DNA of 64,000 bases, from NCBI RefSeq assembly GCF_028583425.1, contig NC_072791.1:192796311-192860310 (forward strand). The letters run 5' to 3'. Origin of the DNA: Eublepharis macularius. Its lineage: Eukaryota > Chordata > Lepidosauria > Squamata > Eublepharidae. Position 1 is the stretch's first letter, and each line of letters starts with the position of its first letter. A program made the translations under genes and the position numbers. Under the pieces are notes generated by a model. It searched no databases and was not told the DNA's origin. It saw only the letters and a list, made by a program, of their open reading frames with translations. Shown in pieces: positions 43,316 through 55,199 of this stretch.

Positions 43316-46300
43316 TGTTAGCAGACAACAGGAAGAAGGGGGAATCAGATTAAATTCTTGCATGATCGTTTGCTCTGTTGATGTAGATTGCTCGGCTCAT
43401 GTAAGATTTTTGGGCTGGTATTCGTCCAATTGCTTCTCATTGTCAATGCCCCCCCCCCAATATTGTTGCTGATGGTTCCTGACCCTCCCCAGGGACTTTA
43501 TGAGAAGTGCAGGGGTTTCAGGAAAGAACTGCTAATGCAAACTCCTTAAACCGGAGCATGGATCCAACCTGAAATATGGAAGAATGCAGCAGAGAGAGAG
43601 AGAAAATTTTCAGACTCCACTGGGCAATTAATGTTCACAGTTTTCATAAGTGATGAGGATGGAATCAAGGTAAGAATCCTGATCAGGAAAAAAGTGGTCA
43701 TATCCTGTACTCATTTTACTTTAATCACATTGTGACAAAACTAAGAAATCTTCGTACATTAATACATGGAGGAGGCAAATGTTTTCTAACTCCATTTAAA
43801 AAAGTTTTTGAGCATAACTTTCAAATCAACTTCAGCTACTCAAACAACATGTCCTTTCCCAAAATGTTTCAGAAATTTTGTTGAGAGTGATTTGCTGCAT
43901 GTGTCCCAAGATGAATTCACACTACTGGTTCTGACAGGTAATTCTTTTTGAGTTATAAGTGCATCCTCCATCTGTGAAATTGAGATTCAACCATGCAAAA
44001 TGCCACATTTGTTTTCTGTTGTTGCTTTGCATGCGCTCCAAAGTTGATTTCACACACCGGAGCACATCGATAAAAATCAGTAAATACAGAAGCATGGTGG
44101 GAAAATGTTGTCCTCTCATAATGACACATCCTTGTCAAAGTTAATCTTCTAACCCTCCCCTGTTAGCAATGTTAAGCCTCAGAGAGGCTCACATTCTGTT
44201 TGTTAGACCTCAAAAAGTTTGCAGAAGTGTGTCCTATAAATCTCATCGGCACTGACCTAGGTTGAGCAATAGCCTTGCTTGAAAGCTTTTGTTTTAAGTT
44301 TAGGACACCGTATTACCAATTTTAATTAGGCAAAAACCATACAGAGAAAGGTCAGTTCTTTTCTAAAACAAACACAATATGTGAAGCAGTATAATATTTT
44401 AATAAAATTAAATCTATTCACAAAGCTTTATGCATATACAGTATATACTGTATTTAAAGCCTACGGACCATTGATCAGTTCATTCTAATAAATGCAGCTT
44501 TAGACACAAGCTAAGCTTACTTGCTTTTAATAAAGTTTACAACGGTACTTGATAGTGAATTTACATATATACATATATACATATCTATGCACACAAGCAC
44601 ATATATATGTGTAGATATGTACATATATATTACAGATAAAAAGACCACCTATGCCTATAAGTACATACATATCCACAGACAGACATATTTTTGGCTTGGA
44701 TCTAGCACAGTGCTCTTGTGAGTGGAAGAATTTCCACTTGTGGAATGCAACTTTCTTGTCGCCTTCAGCCCCAAATGCCCCCAAGAAAGTGGAACTCCGT
44801 AGATAGAAACCTTCCCACCCACAGAAATACGGCACTGGACCCAAGCCTTCATTTCTACCTTTTTGAAGATTATTGTACCTATTACAGACACTGAATATCT
44901 GTTTATATTCCAACAGATTATCCCAAAGTTCGATCCTTTCAGTCACTGAAGGAGTTCTTCATTAGTGGAAGATGCCCTTCTATGAATGGAAAGAATTTTC
45001 CAGTCACTGAAAGACTTCTGTGACCAGAATGATATTTTTGGATCCGCAGAGACTAAGGCTATTTCATTCACTTCAATGAATGGTGCTGCTTTAATAGGAA
45101 CCCGGGAACAGAATAAAAAACAAGGCCATATCATGGGTGTGATCCAAGTGCCAGCAGTTGAATTGGCTGTTTAACTTACAGGGAAATTTCCCAGTAGACC
45201 ACTGCCTCAGAGGGCTATTGGTGGCCAGGAGCAAGCAGAGCCAAGCCCCAGCAACTGTGCCAGACCATCTGGAACAGCTTGGCCCAGAACCCTCCTCAGC
45301 CATAACAGTTTGCGTCAGTTCACCAACTGTCTCTTCTTGCAATGCTTCCAGTTTAAGAGATGATGCAATGGGTGAGCTAATGCCCATGGTATGTTCGCTG
45401 TGGATGAGCTGAGTGGCCCCGTAATGCTGGCTTGTAACACAGCAGGGGTTGCTCAGCTTCTATTGCTCCAGTCACTTCCCAGTCTGCTCCTGCTTAGTTC
45501 AGATAGAATGCTCATATGTTAGGAGGATCGCCATAAGCTCTGTTTTACGCACCCTCGGCACACATACATGCAACACAGGGAGACAGTTTTGAGTTCCCAG
45601 CAACTTGCACTAGGCTAAGAGGGAAGGTGGAATACAGATAATGTGGATGTATACATATCTTCTGATTCTGTAATGGCCTGGCTTGATACACTTGCTTGCG
45701 AGCCAATAAGGTGAGGGGAAAAGAGACGATGGCAAACCCTTCAAGTGTGAGCGTTGTGTCCTTGCTAGGATCGTGCCCCATATTTACTTCACAGAAGGAA
45801 ATAAAGCAACACTCATGAAGTTGTATATGAATAAGTAACTCAGGTTCCTTTGGGTTAGAATATGCAGGGGCTTTAAGTAACAATGCTGAGCCAGTTAATA
45901 TTGTGTATGAGTGCATGGAAGAGGCTGGTAGGTGAGAAGGGAGATCTCAAACCACAACAACGATGGTCAAAGAAAACAATATAATTACTGAACTTGTTAT
46001 ATAGCTTGCATTGAACAAAATGAACAAAGTCTTCTGTATTATGTAGAAATTATATTTATTGCATTTGATTATGATTGAGGGTCTTGACAGCTAACTGCCT
46101 CATTAGCCTGGCAACTTTTAGCTATGATAAGGTTTTCAAAAAGGGGACAAAATGAATTTTAAAAAACCCTGTAATGACGAAGGATGGATGCAAGTCAGCA
46201 ATGAAGCTTTCCACCAGGCAGCACAGTTGCACTAGCTGTATTGAAAACGAAAATCCTACTTGCTAATGGTGTTTACATGAAAGACCTCGGAACCCAGAAG

Positions 46301-46866
46301 ATGTAGCTATTGTTCTCTTCGCCAATGCCACGGAATGGCTTTGTTGACTTGTAGAAAGCTCACTGCCAGAAAGGTAATTATTTTATTTCCAAGGTAAATG
46401 GGAGGAAAGTTTCACTTGAACTTTAGCTCAAGAAAAACTAATCTTTTATGTGTGGATCAGCATCTTAATTTTTGAAGGCATATATATCCGCTATCCGCAA
46501 TCAAACAGGAGATTGTTGAAAACAGTAAACAGTTATCTCCATGCACAGAACTGTAACCATTTCCAAACATGCAGGTGCTTTAAAAAAATTAAAAAATATA
46601 AGGTGCCTTGAGAATGCTGGCAATTTTACATTTGGAACATACCGTTTTGTTTTTAATATATATTTATATATTTATATATTTACATAGTTACCAGTTAACT
46701 TTACCTTACAAGCTACAAAGTTAGGAAAATATACAGTACTTTTGCATATAATGGTATATCCTTGTAGCCCCTGAGTCAAGTATAGAGGATTTAAATACAA
46801 AAAAGGAAAAAAAACCCCAGCCATTAAAAGCACTTACATTTTAGGTGATGTAAGAGTATAAAAGGG
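43316..46866 (-). other. KCNH7: KCNH7 3' flank and probable 3' UTR
   Basis: Downstream of the KCNH7 stop on the minus strand. An AATAAA in minus orientation lies at 46387-46382, about 480 bases after the stop; others occur near 46055. A CA/TA-rich microsatellite occupies about 44560-44640. The 3' UTR extent is unknown and no other gene was recognised. Confidence 0.45.
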
Positions 46867-47133
46867 TTATTTCCCAGGAAGACCAGGGTCAGAAACATGC
46901 CTATGAAGACCCAAGATTCCTATAGAGCTTAGGGAAGAATCTGGCAAAGATGGATGCCTGACTGGGTGGAGGTAAGTCTTACAATGTCGTGGGGGTAGTT
47001 CTAAAGGCTGATCGTGCTCTTGTTCCAAAAATGATGCCAGATTATCTTCTGAGGCTGTATTAAGGTGCACTCCACTTGAGAGGGATTCTTTGGATTTCAG
47101 TTTTGATTTTTCAAGGTCTAGGAATTCGGGACA
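46867..47133 (-). CDS. KCNH7: KCNH7 (ERG3) last coding exon
   Basis: KCNH7 is an ether-a-go-go-related voltage-gated potassium channel of neurons. This exon encodes the last 88 residues of its cytoplasmic C-terminal tail. It opens after a TTTCTCAG acceptor with [20 protein letters not shown], then [15 protein letters not shown], and closes with [14 protein letters not shown] and TAA; I recall these blocks from mammalian ERG3. The exon joins the upstream one in phase 0. The middle (about residues 34-55) is more diverged, with an [12 protein letters not shown] stretch. No disruption was seen. Other ERG paralogues lack this terminal motif, which supports KCNH7 over KCNH2 and KCNH6. Confidence 0.93.
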   Translation of the reverse strand, partial: CPEFLDLEKSKLKSKESLSSGVHLNTASEDNLASFLEQEHDQPLELPPRHCKTYLHPVRHPSLPDSSLSSIGILGLHRHVSDPGLPGK

Positions 47134-47302
47134 CTGAGAAAACGAAACAATACAACAACTTAAGTCATTGGGTGTAATTAGGCTTACCATTTGCCCACTT
47201 ATAGTGGGCAAACTTCTAGGGATTTGTTGCATTCCCCACTGCTGCTTGGAGTGGAGACGGGAGAAAATAAAAAGTATCTGGACTAGTTGCTTGGTGTAGT
47301 GG

Positions 47303-47565
47303 AGAGCCAGCTTGGTGCAGTGGTTAAGAGTGCAGGACTCTAATCTGGAGAACCGGGTTTGATTCCTCACTCCTCCACTTGAAGCCAGCCGGGTGACCTT
47401 GGGTCAGTCACAGCTTCTAGCTCTCTCAGCCCCACCCACCTCACAGGGTGTTTTGTTGTGGGGATAATAACAGCATGTTTTGTAAACTGCTCTGAGTGGG
47501 TGTTAAGTCATCCTGAAGGGGGGTATATAAATCGAATGTTGTTGTTGCTGTTGTTATTAATATTA
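47303..47565 (+). repeat. tRNA-derived SINE in KCNH7 intron
   Basis: The head AGAGCCAGCTTGGTGCAGTG with B-box-like GGTTTGATTCCTC is followed by the GGGTGACCTTGGGTCAGTCA body and a GGTATATAAATCGAATGTTG tail ending in a GTT repeat. It is a family widespread in squamates. Confidence 0.8.
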
Positions 47566-48084
47566 TTGCTGGTTATATCCAGAAGTGGAAAATCCAGGAA
47601 TTATCATAGAGTTTTACCGCAGAGTTGTAGTGATTCCTAGAGTTATCACTGTTACTTCAGGGTGACAACTCTAGATGTAGTGGTTAACAGGGACCATATG
47701 GCTCCCCACCAAGACTAATCAGAAGTTTGGGGGGGCAAATACATTTGGGATTTTAGGCAATCCCTTCTCCCCATATGCAAGGGCAGCCATCAGAGGAGAA
47801 TTGTTTTATACTCCTCACCCCACCCTGGGGATAAGTCACCATATTTCCACACAGGCCCTTTAAAAAGTGAATCAAATCTAACATTAAGGAGTTGGCCAGT
47901 GACCATCAACCAAAGGAGCCTGATAGAATGACATCCATATTATCATACACATGTATCATAAATGTACCTCTATAAGTAAAGTTGCCTTCTCGAGAGAGCT
48001 GTTTTTGTATCCTATTTGTGGTTTGGATGGGGAAGGTATTCAATGATAATGTTATGTACTTGGTGGGCGGAGTGGATTAAAAGT

Positions 48085-48270
48085 TAAGAACAACTAGGTT
48101 AGCATGATGGATAAGGACCGAAGATATCTAGGTTCAAATCCCCGTGCCATTAAGTTCACCAGGTGACCTTGATCCAGTTGCTCTCTTTCAATTTAACCTA
48201 CCTCACGGAATTGTTGTGAATGAGGAGGAGAGAACCATGTGTGTTCCCTGGAGAAAAGGTGGGATAAAAA
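48085..48270 (+). repeat. diverged tRNA-derived SINE in KCNH7 intron
   Basis: Contains GGTTCAAATCCCC (B box), CAGGTGACCTTGATCC, CCTACCTCACGGAATTGTTG and a GGGATAAAAATG tail, in the order of the SINE at 47303 but more diverged. Confidence 0.65.
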
Positions 48271-48907
48271 TGTGATAGTGAAAAAACGGTATCTTAAGAA
48301 TCCATTGGAAATTTAAAAGTTAAAAGTCTTCCAGTAGGATCCTCGGTATTGTTGTGCCAAAAACATCTGTAGGCCAGAGCTTATGACATCTGTAGAGCTT
48401 ATGCATCTGATGGTGGTCTCTTATGGCCAAACCCCACACAGTATGTTTGGCCACAATTTGAGGTTCTACCGACTAGACTCACTTTCTCCACAGCCGCATG
48501 GCAATGGAGGGGGCCACTTACCCAAGTGCCACAGGTCATTACTTGGACCAGGGCTGTGGCACCAGGCAGAGAAAGCAGTTGAATTGGCCAGCCTGAGGGG
48601 GAGGGGGAGCAGAGAGTGCTTTTTGCCCCACAGAACTGCACATGCACCGCCCTATAATGGGGCAAAAGGAGCTATTTTGGATCAGGAAAATGAGAGGGGC
48701 GAGCTGTAGCCCTCCTCATCCATCACCACGGTTCCAAATAAAATAGGGCTCTGTGACACTTCAGCTGCCATGTGGCTGAGGGGAAAGCAGATCAACCAAA
48801 CTCATGGACAAACATATCACATAGGTTGGTCGTTACCCACCAACTTTTTTAGCTTAGTAAGCTACAAGAAATGTCTGATGTTTGTATACCTATCCACAAA
48901 TGCATAC

Positions 48908-49097
48908 CTGTGAAGGGCTGAAGCTTTTGTCTGTTTTAATGGATGCTACAGGATGAAGACTTTGAACCATCCGGACAGCTGGTCTCTGATAATCTGTACT
49001 TGCGGTCACCAAACTATAGGCCGGTGGAATGAGTGCTGGTTGCCTCTGCAGGAGCTGGAGGATGGTTTGAATGTCAGCAGTCATTTGGGATTCGAGT
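48908..49097 (-). CDS. KCNH7: KCNH7 (ERG3) penultimate coding exon
   Basis: Encodes [40 protein letters not shown] and a stretch ending [11 protein letters not shown], 63 codons plus one leading base. This is the short coiled-coil (LESQ...ILQLLQ) and following PPAYS block conserved in ERG channels, and the [12 protein letters not shown] form is that of KCNH7. The acceptor is TTTTTCCAG with a clean pyrimidine tract, and the donor is GTATGC. Upstream exons (channel core, cyclic-nucleotide-binding-like domain) were not found in 49.1-64 kb, consistent with the very large KCNH7 introns. An LTR element begins 28 bp upstream of this exon in transcript direction. Confidence 0.93.
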
Positions 49098-49125
49098 CTG
49101 GAAAAATAACAGGAAATCAATAAGT

Positions 49126-50604
49126 TGTTGCCAAGTAGGCCCCCTCCCCTGCTTTGAAGCCTGCTATGAACTGTGCTAAAGTTTCCTGCGTTGCTGTTTT
49201 ACTGCTACACCCAAAGACTGCTTTGCACGTGTGTGCTCTGATACACGTGTCAGTTTCCTGCCTGCGTGTCACTTGCCCTGCTGCTGCTATAGACGGTGTA
49301 GTTTACTGACTCCATGTTTGGTTAACTGCACAAAGGACTCTCTTTCTGGGCAGCCCTACCCTGACCTGTATCTGGACTTCCTAGTGTGTGTTTGGACTCT
49401 GTTACAAGTGTGCCCCGTGCCTGCATTGCCATCTGCCACGGACCGTGCCTGTTTCCTGCTTTGGACTGTGTTTTAAAGTGTTGTTCCCCCTGCCTCCATG
49501 GAAGCCTGCCTCATATGGGCCCAAGCCGCTGCTAGCAGCCGGGCGCCTGCCGGGGAAACCTCCAGCGAGCCTGGCTAGGCGCTCCCTGGTCAGTTCCCGC
49601 CTGGAGCCTCCCGCGGGTAGGTTGCCGAGCTTGCCCTCGCTACCGGGCAGCCTGCTATCCAGCCCCAGCTATGCCCAGCCGGCATCCATGTTCTCAGGCA
49701 GCCAGAAGACCCTGGGAAGAAGACTGCTTTGAGAAGCCATTTCGGCGAAGCGGGCACACCACGTCCGCAGCGAGAGCCCCTCGCCCCGCTCTGCATATCT
49801 TAGGAGCCGCCCCGGAGAAGGAACTAAGTGCCGACCATCCCAAGCACTTAGAGAATGCATCTCAAAGAAACCTCCGCATTCCAAAGCTGATGACATCAGG
49901 ACAAGCCCTGTACGCTGGAACATCCTTTCAGCCCACTTGGATTTCCCCCTCCCTCTTTTGTCCCCTCTTCCTGAGGTGTCACTTATCACAATCTGATTAC
50001 CAAAGTGGCCCATCCAAGCCATTCAGTAGCCCATTAGAACCTTTGTTTTAAACTGTGAGAACCACCAAGTACAGCACCAGCCCCAGGGTACGTTTTGGGG
50101 TATTTAAGCTGGTCTCCCAGACCACTCGGTGCTTAGGCCATTCCTATCCAGACCCCCCCCCTTGCTGCCCGTGGCTTAGGCCATTCCTATCCAGACCCCC
50201 CCCCTTGCTGCCCGTGGCCTCGGCCATTCCCTATCCAGACCTCCTTGCTGTCCATCTGTGGTTCCAGTGCTGGCATTGGGCCACCCTCGCTGCTGTGTCT
50301 CTGCTTCGCTCCAGGATAAGTGAGTATTTCCCCTATCATAGTTGGGAACCAGCTAATGCGAATGTCTCTGTATTTCCTACTCTGTATTTCTTAGACCTTG
50401 TATGTTCTTTGTATGATTGTGCAAGCTAGGCTTACGCCACACCTAATACACGTGTTTGGACCTGACTCATTGTCTGCCTCTTTTTCACTAGAGTGTCTGG
50501 AATCAGGACCTCCGTAAACATAGGTTAAGATCCTCGCTTAATATTAATAGTTACAGACTGCTATAGCTAATTCCCCATTATAATAAAGAGCAGTTCTGGT
50601 AACA
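49126..50604 (+). repeat. 5' LTR of the retroelement
   Basis: About 1.48 kb from TGTTGCCAAG to TCTGGTAACA. It holds a TATA-like TATTTAAG near 50101, a tandem 43-bp repeat (about 50132-50255, core TTAGGCCATTCCTATCCAGA) and an AATAAA near 50583. Only its last 146 bp recur at the right end of the element. Confidence 0.72.
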
Positions 50605-52073
50605 GTTTACTGGTGGAGAATATGCGGGCATAACCCAGTTCGTGTGAATACACGTGAGTCGACACGCGTGTCTTCAGCGAACTGACTTAGAGGAAAATTT
50701 TCCAGATCTCAGTGTAAAGAGCGCAATTTAGCTCAGGGAATTAAAAGTGTGAGTGTGTGTGGCTCTAGCGAGCAATTCTATCTTGTGGGTTGGCTTTTCC
50801 CCCATTTCCTCCTTCAGCCAGCTTTGGACTACTTGCCTTTTGTGGTGCACCGCGAGGCCCTCCAGCCGTTATAACCGGTGTACTGTGGGTGAGGACCTCT
50901 GAACTGGTGAAGTTCCTGGCCACTTTCCGGGCCGCCTAAACGCGTCTATGTGGGTGGGATCCCAGAAGTAGGCTCTATAGATATATATATCCTGAAGCAG
51001 CACATATAAAACTCTTTTCCGCCCTCCCCCGTCTCTCCTAAGCCCGTCCAAACCCCCGTTCCTGCCAGCACTTAGGCTTCAATCCCCGCTCCGGAGGAAA
51101 CGTGAAGGGATCGTTAGTCCGTTTGGTTGTTCAGTCAGTATAGCTTTGGGAATCTAAAGCCAGGTTCCTGAAGCCCTGCGGCAGCCGGCCGCACCGTGCT
51201 TAAGAGTTTTAAGTTAGACTCTTGGGCGCCTTTCCGCTTGCGAGTTGTAAGTCAGACTCGTGGGCGCACCTCGTTTGGGAGTCAGTGGGACTCTTGGGCA
51301 CACTTTTGCTTGGGAGTTGTTAGAACTCTTGAACGCACCTCGCTTGGGAGTACAGTAAGCTTTACTCCTGAGCAATTTTGCTTGGGGACGTGCAGAGGCA
51401 GTCCTTGAGCGCTTTTGGTCTTTTGGTCGAGGCTTGGAGACAGTTTAACCGTTTGTCTCTGAGCACGAGGCCTGGGGACACTTTGAGTTTAGTTCTTGGG
51501 CTTAGAGAGCTTGAGAGCATTTTGGCTTCTGAGCAGAGGCTTGGGAGCATTTCTGGTTGCCTGAGCAGAGGCTTGGGAGACCCCTTAATTGCGGCTTCTG
51601 AGCAGAGGCTTGGGAGCACTTCAGTTTCCGAGCAGAGGCTTGGGAACACTTTCTGGTTTTCTGAGCGCATAGGCTTGGGAGACCCCTGAGCTTTAGCTTC
51701 TGAGCAGAGGCTTGGAAGCACTGAGTGTTTTTGGTTCTTGGGCTTAGAGAGCTTGAGAGCACCCTCTGAGCCAGTAAACTTTTCCTGGTCCCGTGGCTTG
51801 TAGGCAAGCTTGAAACGGGAATAGGAATTTTCCCCTCTCCCCCAGAGGAGAAGGATTGAGCGTAGGACCCTAAAAATACCCTTGTGAACCTAAAAGTAGG
51901 ACCTTAAAACCCCCTGGTAAAAACCCTTGAGGACCTGAGGGAAGGATAAACCTCCCAAAGGAACATAGAGAGGAAGAAGTTGTTAAAACCCTTGAGCAGC
52001 TTTAATCGCCCCACCCCTGGTGTCGCTGATCCACTCTTTAACCTCCCCGAGATCAGCCTTAAACGAAAGTAAA
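50605..52073 (+). other. leader of the LTR element with degenerate tandem repeats
   Basis: A TGGTGGAGAATATGCGGG stretch shortly after the LTR could be the primer-binding site; the tRNA was not identified. From about 51200 to 51770 short repeats with CTTGGGAG and GAGCAGAGGCTTGG cores recur many times. No coding was recognised. Confidence 0.6.
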
Positions 52074-53981
52074 ATGTACCGGGCAAACCCCACCGTGCCC
52101 CGCCTGGAGAAGTGGCTAGTTAAGAAGGGAGATTGCCCTTGGGAAGCCGGTTCCTTCAAGGGACCCGACCCACTCCAGATAGTTAGAAGTGCCTTCCAAG
52201 ATTTTTGTGAGAAGGAGAAACCTAGGTCCAGTAAGAAGGATAGGTATGGAGCCTGGGCACTTTTCACCGCCCTACAGGACAGCGTGTCCCTAATTAATAA
52301 GCTACAGGTAGCTCAGGAAGAACAGGAACAGGAGATAGAAAGGCTAAAGAGAGAAAAGAAGGAACATGAGGAAAAAGCTGAGTGGCGCGCCGAACGCGTC
52401 AATTTCATACTAGAAAAGCAAGGATTAACTACCGCCCTCCAGGACGCCCAGCACAAGGCTGAAGCGGCCTCCGCTCGTGCCGATATGGCTGAGCATGCAG
52501 TAATCGAGGGACAGGAAAGAATCGCTAAGCTAACCCATGCCGCCCAGTTCATGGCAGAGCACAACCACTCCAAGGTAACCTCCGCTGATCATTCCGCTTG
52601 TAAGAGGGAGCTAGAGGCCCTGAAGCGACACTTGGGGATGCAACAGGCCGTAATTTCCGCCGTGCACCCCTCAGCCCTCTTGGCCCTCCCCGAAGGTAGT
52701 ACCGACAACTGGTCACCCCCTTCGCCCCAGTCTGCGGAAGCCCCACAGCCCCTCCACCCAATAGCCACCAAGGAAATTGTATCCATGGACGAGGATGGCA
52801 GGAAAACAGACCGGGTCGTTAAAGAAACCCGCAATTGGAGGCCCGATGAGCTCCAAGCCATAGCAGACCGTATGGGACCCCTAAACCGAGACACAGCCAT
52901 CCAGTGGTTCACCCATGTGACCACCTCCCAGCCCTCCGCTAGTGGTTCCGATGTGGCCCAGCTGGCCCGCCAATGCGCTGCCCCTGAAATAGTCTCGGCC
53001 CTTAATGCCTATGTTTCTAATCGAAAGTTAGCCACCCGCAGTCAGTACGGAGCAATTAAAGAAATTTGTGCATTCCTGTGGCCCACCAAGAGTTTGAAAG
53101 CCCTGTACATCGCAGAGTCTCAAAAACCTGGAGAGGACCCAGAGGCATATTTAGCCAGAAAGCAGCTTCTTGCTGAGCTAGCAGATGAAGTAGATCTAGA
53201 TGCAAGCGATGTACCCGACTTTGACGAATTAGAATTCAGGAGAGCAGTCTTAGATGGACTCAATAGTACCACCCGCCTAGCACTGGCAGGAGTGGAGCCC
53301 GGGAGCATCTCATGGGGAGACCTGGAAGCTCGCATCAGAAGCATTGCTGGCCTGTTGCGAGAGACCGGCGCCATCCGCCATGTGAAGTCCCCGGCCCCCC
53401 ATAGGAAAGAGAGTGAGCCCATCAACACAGTCACGTATGCCAACCATGGTCCCCACTCCCAATATCGGCCCCAAGGACATAGCTCGTACTCGGAGCCTAG
53501 AGGTGGCATCTTGCGTGGGAGAAGCGGTAGCTTCACTCGGGGCCGCAGCCAGAGGGACTCCCATCCAGGAGTAACCTTTGCGCCCACCCCCAGTCGCTAC
53601 CCTTCCTCCCCACAGGGACCCTCTGAGCCCTGGAGACCTGCGCTGCCCTCAGCGCCCCCGCCCCCTCGGGCACCTCACCCCTACAATCACCAGGTCTACC
53701 CTCCCCCAAGTCAGGCTGACTCCTGGAGACCGCAGCCAAAGGACCATGAGGAGCCCTCTGACCTAGGCGGCCCACCGCCAGCCAGGGACTCACTCCGCTG
53801 GGAACTCTGGAAGCGGCTCAAGGATCATGGGGCAGACATGGAGCTCTTCCACCAGCAGCCCACTTCAGTTCTTCTCTCCGCCCTTCTAGACACCCTTGCG
53901 AAAGGCCCTCCCCAACATGCACAGCCAGTGGCTACAGTAATAGGAGAGCCACCACCAGCTGGGAACCCCTTTTTCCAATAG
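52074..53981 (+). CDS. gag-like frame of the LTR element
   Basis: A long open frame (about 635 codons from the first plausible ATG) that looks whole. It has an N-terminal segment, a Glu/Lys/Arg-rich coiled coil in roughly the second hundred residues, a central capsid-like helical region, an Arg/Gly-rich patch and a Pro-rich tail. No CCHC zinc knuckle was seen. The layout suggests a structural Gag protein; the family is uncertain, since a coiled coil with a Gly/Arg-rich tail recalls spuma-type Gags but is not diagnostic. Confidence 0.6.
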   Translation: MYRANPTVPRLEKWLVKKGDCPWEAGSFKGPDPLQIVRSAFQDFCEKEKPRSSKKDRYGAWALFTALQDSVSLINKLQVAQEEQEQEIERLKREKKEHEEKAEWRAERVNFILEKQGLTTALQDAQHKAEAASARADMAEHAVIEGQERIAKLTHAAQFMAEHNHSKVTSADHSACKRELEALKRHLGMQQAVISAVHPSALLALPEGSTDNWSPPSPQSAEAPQPLHPIATKEIVSMDEDGRKTDRVVKETRNWRPDELQAIADRMGPLNRDTAIQWFTHVTTSQPSASGSDVAQLARQCAAPEIVSALNAYVSNRKLATRSQYGAIKEICAFLWPTKSLKALYIAESQKPGEDPEAYLARKQLLAELADEVDLDASDVPDFDELEFRRAVLDGLNSTTRLALAGVEPGSISWGDLEARIRSIAGLLRETGAIRHVKSPAPHRKESEPINTVTYANHGPHSQYRPQGHSSYSEPRGGILRGRSGSFTRGRSQRDSHPGVTFAPTPSRYPSSPQGPSEPWRPALPSAPPPPRAPHPYNHQVYPPPSQADSWRPQPKDHEEPSDLGGPPPARDSLRWELWKRLKDHGADMELFHQQPTSVLLSALLDTLAKGPPQHAQPVATVIGEPPPAGNPFFQ

Positions 53982-54080
53982 GGATGCCCGGGGGTCACAC
54001 ATGCTTCTCCCCACTTAACTGCCCGTGGGAGAAAACCAAAGGTTGAGGCTAGCCTTCGACCTCCGGGAACTAAAAATAGC

Positions 54081-55199
54081 TTGGAACTTAAAAGAGAGAA
54101 GGAAAGATTCCAAAGGGTGATTCGCACCCAGAACCCAGCACCAACTTTGCCAGACACCTCTAAAGGAAATCTGGCAGAGCTGCAAAATAAAATCCATGAG
54201 CTCATAAGTGTAAACAGGGAACAGAATTTAAAAATAAATGATCTTAATAAAGAGAATGAGGAATTAAAAGAAAAATTAAATGCTTGCACAATAGAGAAAG
54301 AGCAGCTCCACAATAAATTCCTTAGCATGCAGACTTGGCTGGAGAGCCAGAATAATGAAACTGCCTCTTTAAAAACCCTGATGCAAAATCTCCTGGAATC
54401 CCAGAGACTCACTGAAGCCAGATTAAAGACTTTAGAGGAACAATCAGTGATTGAATCAGCACCCCGCCCCGCCAAAGGCAGTGAAATGAGTAGTCAGTCA
54501 CCTTTGCCTCCAATTTCTGCCTCAGCCCCCATGCCCAAGAAGCCAGAATTCACTTTAGCCTCTGAGCATGTGCAGAGTTTAAAAGTAATTCCCCAGGAAA
54601 TTGTCTTGGCTCCCATAGAGTGCCCCCAGCCAAGCTATACACAGCCCACTGTGACTGTGCCCTCTTGCAATGATCCTGAAGAACAGGTAAACAAAAGTAA
54701 AAATGCAGTTCCTTTAAAAGAATTAAATTGCTTTGAGAATCCAGTGCTTGCAACTACACACCAAATAGCTTTCTCTCAGCCTTCCCTGACTAACACCCCT
54801 GAAGAAAACCTCATGTTGGGCCTGTGTGGTTTAATAGTGCTTGAGCTAATTCAAAGACATTTGTGTATCTGTTTGCACGTTTTAAAAGGCTCAAGCCCAA
54901 AACTTAATGAAAAGGTAGAGCCTCCAGCAGTAAGTGCAGTCAGGAATGTAATAAGGCAAGTGAGCAGACTCCAGAAAGAATCCCAGTTGCTAGCAGCGTC
55001 TAAAACAGACTGTTCCCACTCAGCGTTGCACCCCCACCCCTCATTGAAATGGAAAAACTGGCCAGACCAGGATTCTGACCTCCTCCCAGTTCGTCCTTTT
55101 GTCCTCTCCCAGGCTGAAGTAAGCCCAAATAAATGTGCTCACTGGTTCCCACTAAGAATTTGGAAGGGATTGGAACCAGGAGTGGAAAAGCCACCTTAA
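54081..55199 (+). CDS. second frame of the LTR element, coiled-coil, unknown function
   Basis: An open frame of about 370 codons downstream of the gag-like frame. Its first third is strongly charged with Leu/Asn heptads (KINDLNKENEELKEKL), typical of a coiled coil. The middle is Pro/Ser-rich, and a hydrophobic stretch lies about two-thirds along. It shows no polymerase, protease, integrase or envelope signature that I recognise. The start codon and expression mode are unclear. Confidence 0.45.
   Translation: MELKREKERFQRVIRTQNPAPTLPDTSKGNLAELQNKIHELISVNREQNLKINDLNKENEELKEKLNACTIEKEQLHNKFLSMQTWLESQNNETASLKTLMQNLLESQRLTEARLKTLEEQSVIESAPRPAKGSEMSSQSPLPPISASAPMPKKPEFTLASEHVQSLKVIPQEIVLAPIECPQPSYTQPTVTVPSCNDPEEQVNKSKNAVPLKELNCFENPVLATTHQIAFSQPSLTNTPEENLMLGLCGLIVLELIQRHLCICLHVLKGSSPKLNEKVEPPAVSAVRNVIRQVSRLQKESQLLAASKTDCSHSALHPHPSLKWKNWPDQDSDLLPVRPFVLSQAEVSPNKCAHWFPLRIWKGLEPGVEKPP

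Larger units (their letters stand above)
47134..48907 (-). other. KCNH7: last KCNH7 intron, with two SINEs
   Basis: About 1.8 kb, donor GTATGC to acceptor TTTCTCAG. SINEs occupy about 47303-47565 and 48085-48270. The rest, 47570-48080 and 48275-48900, shows no exon. Confidence 0.85.
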
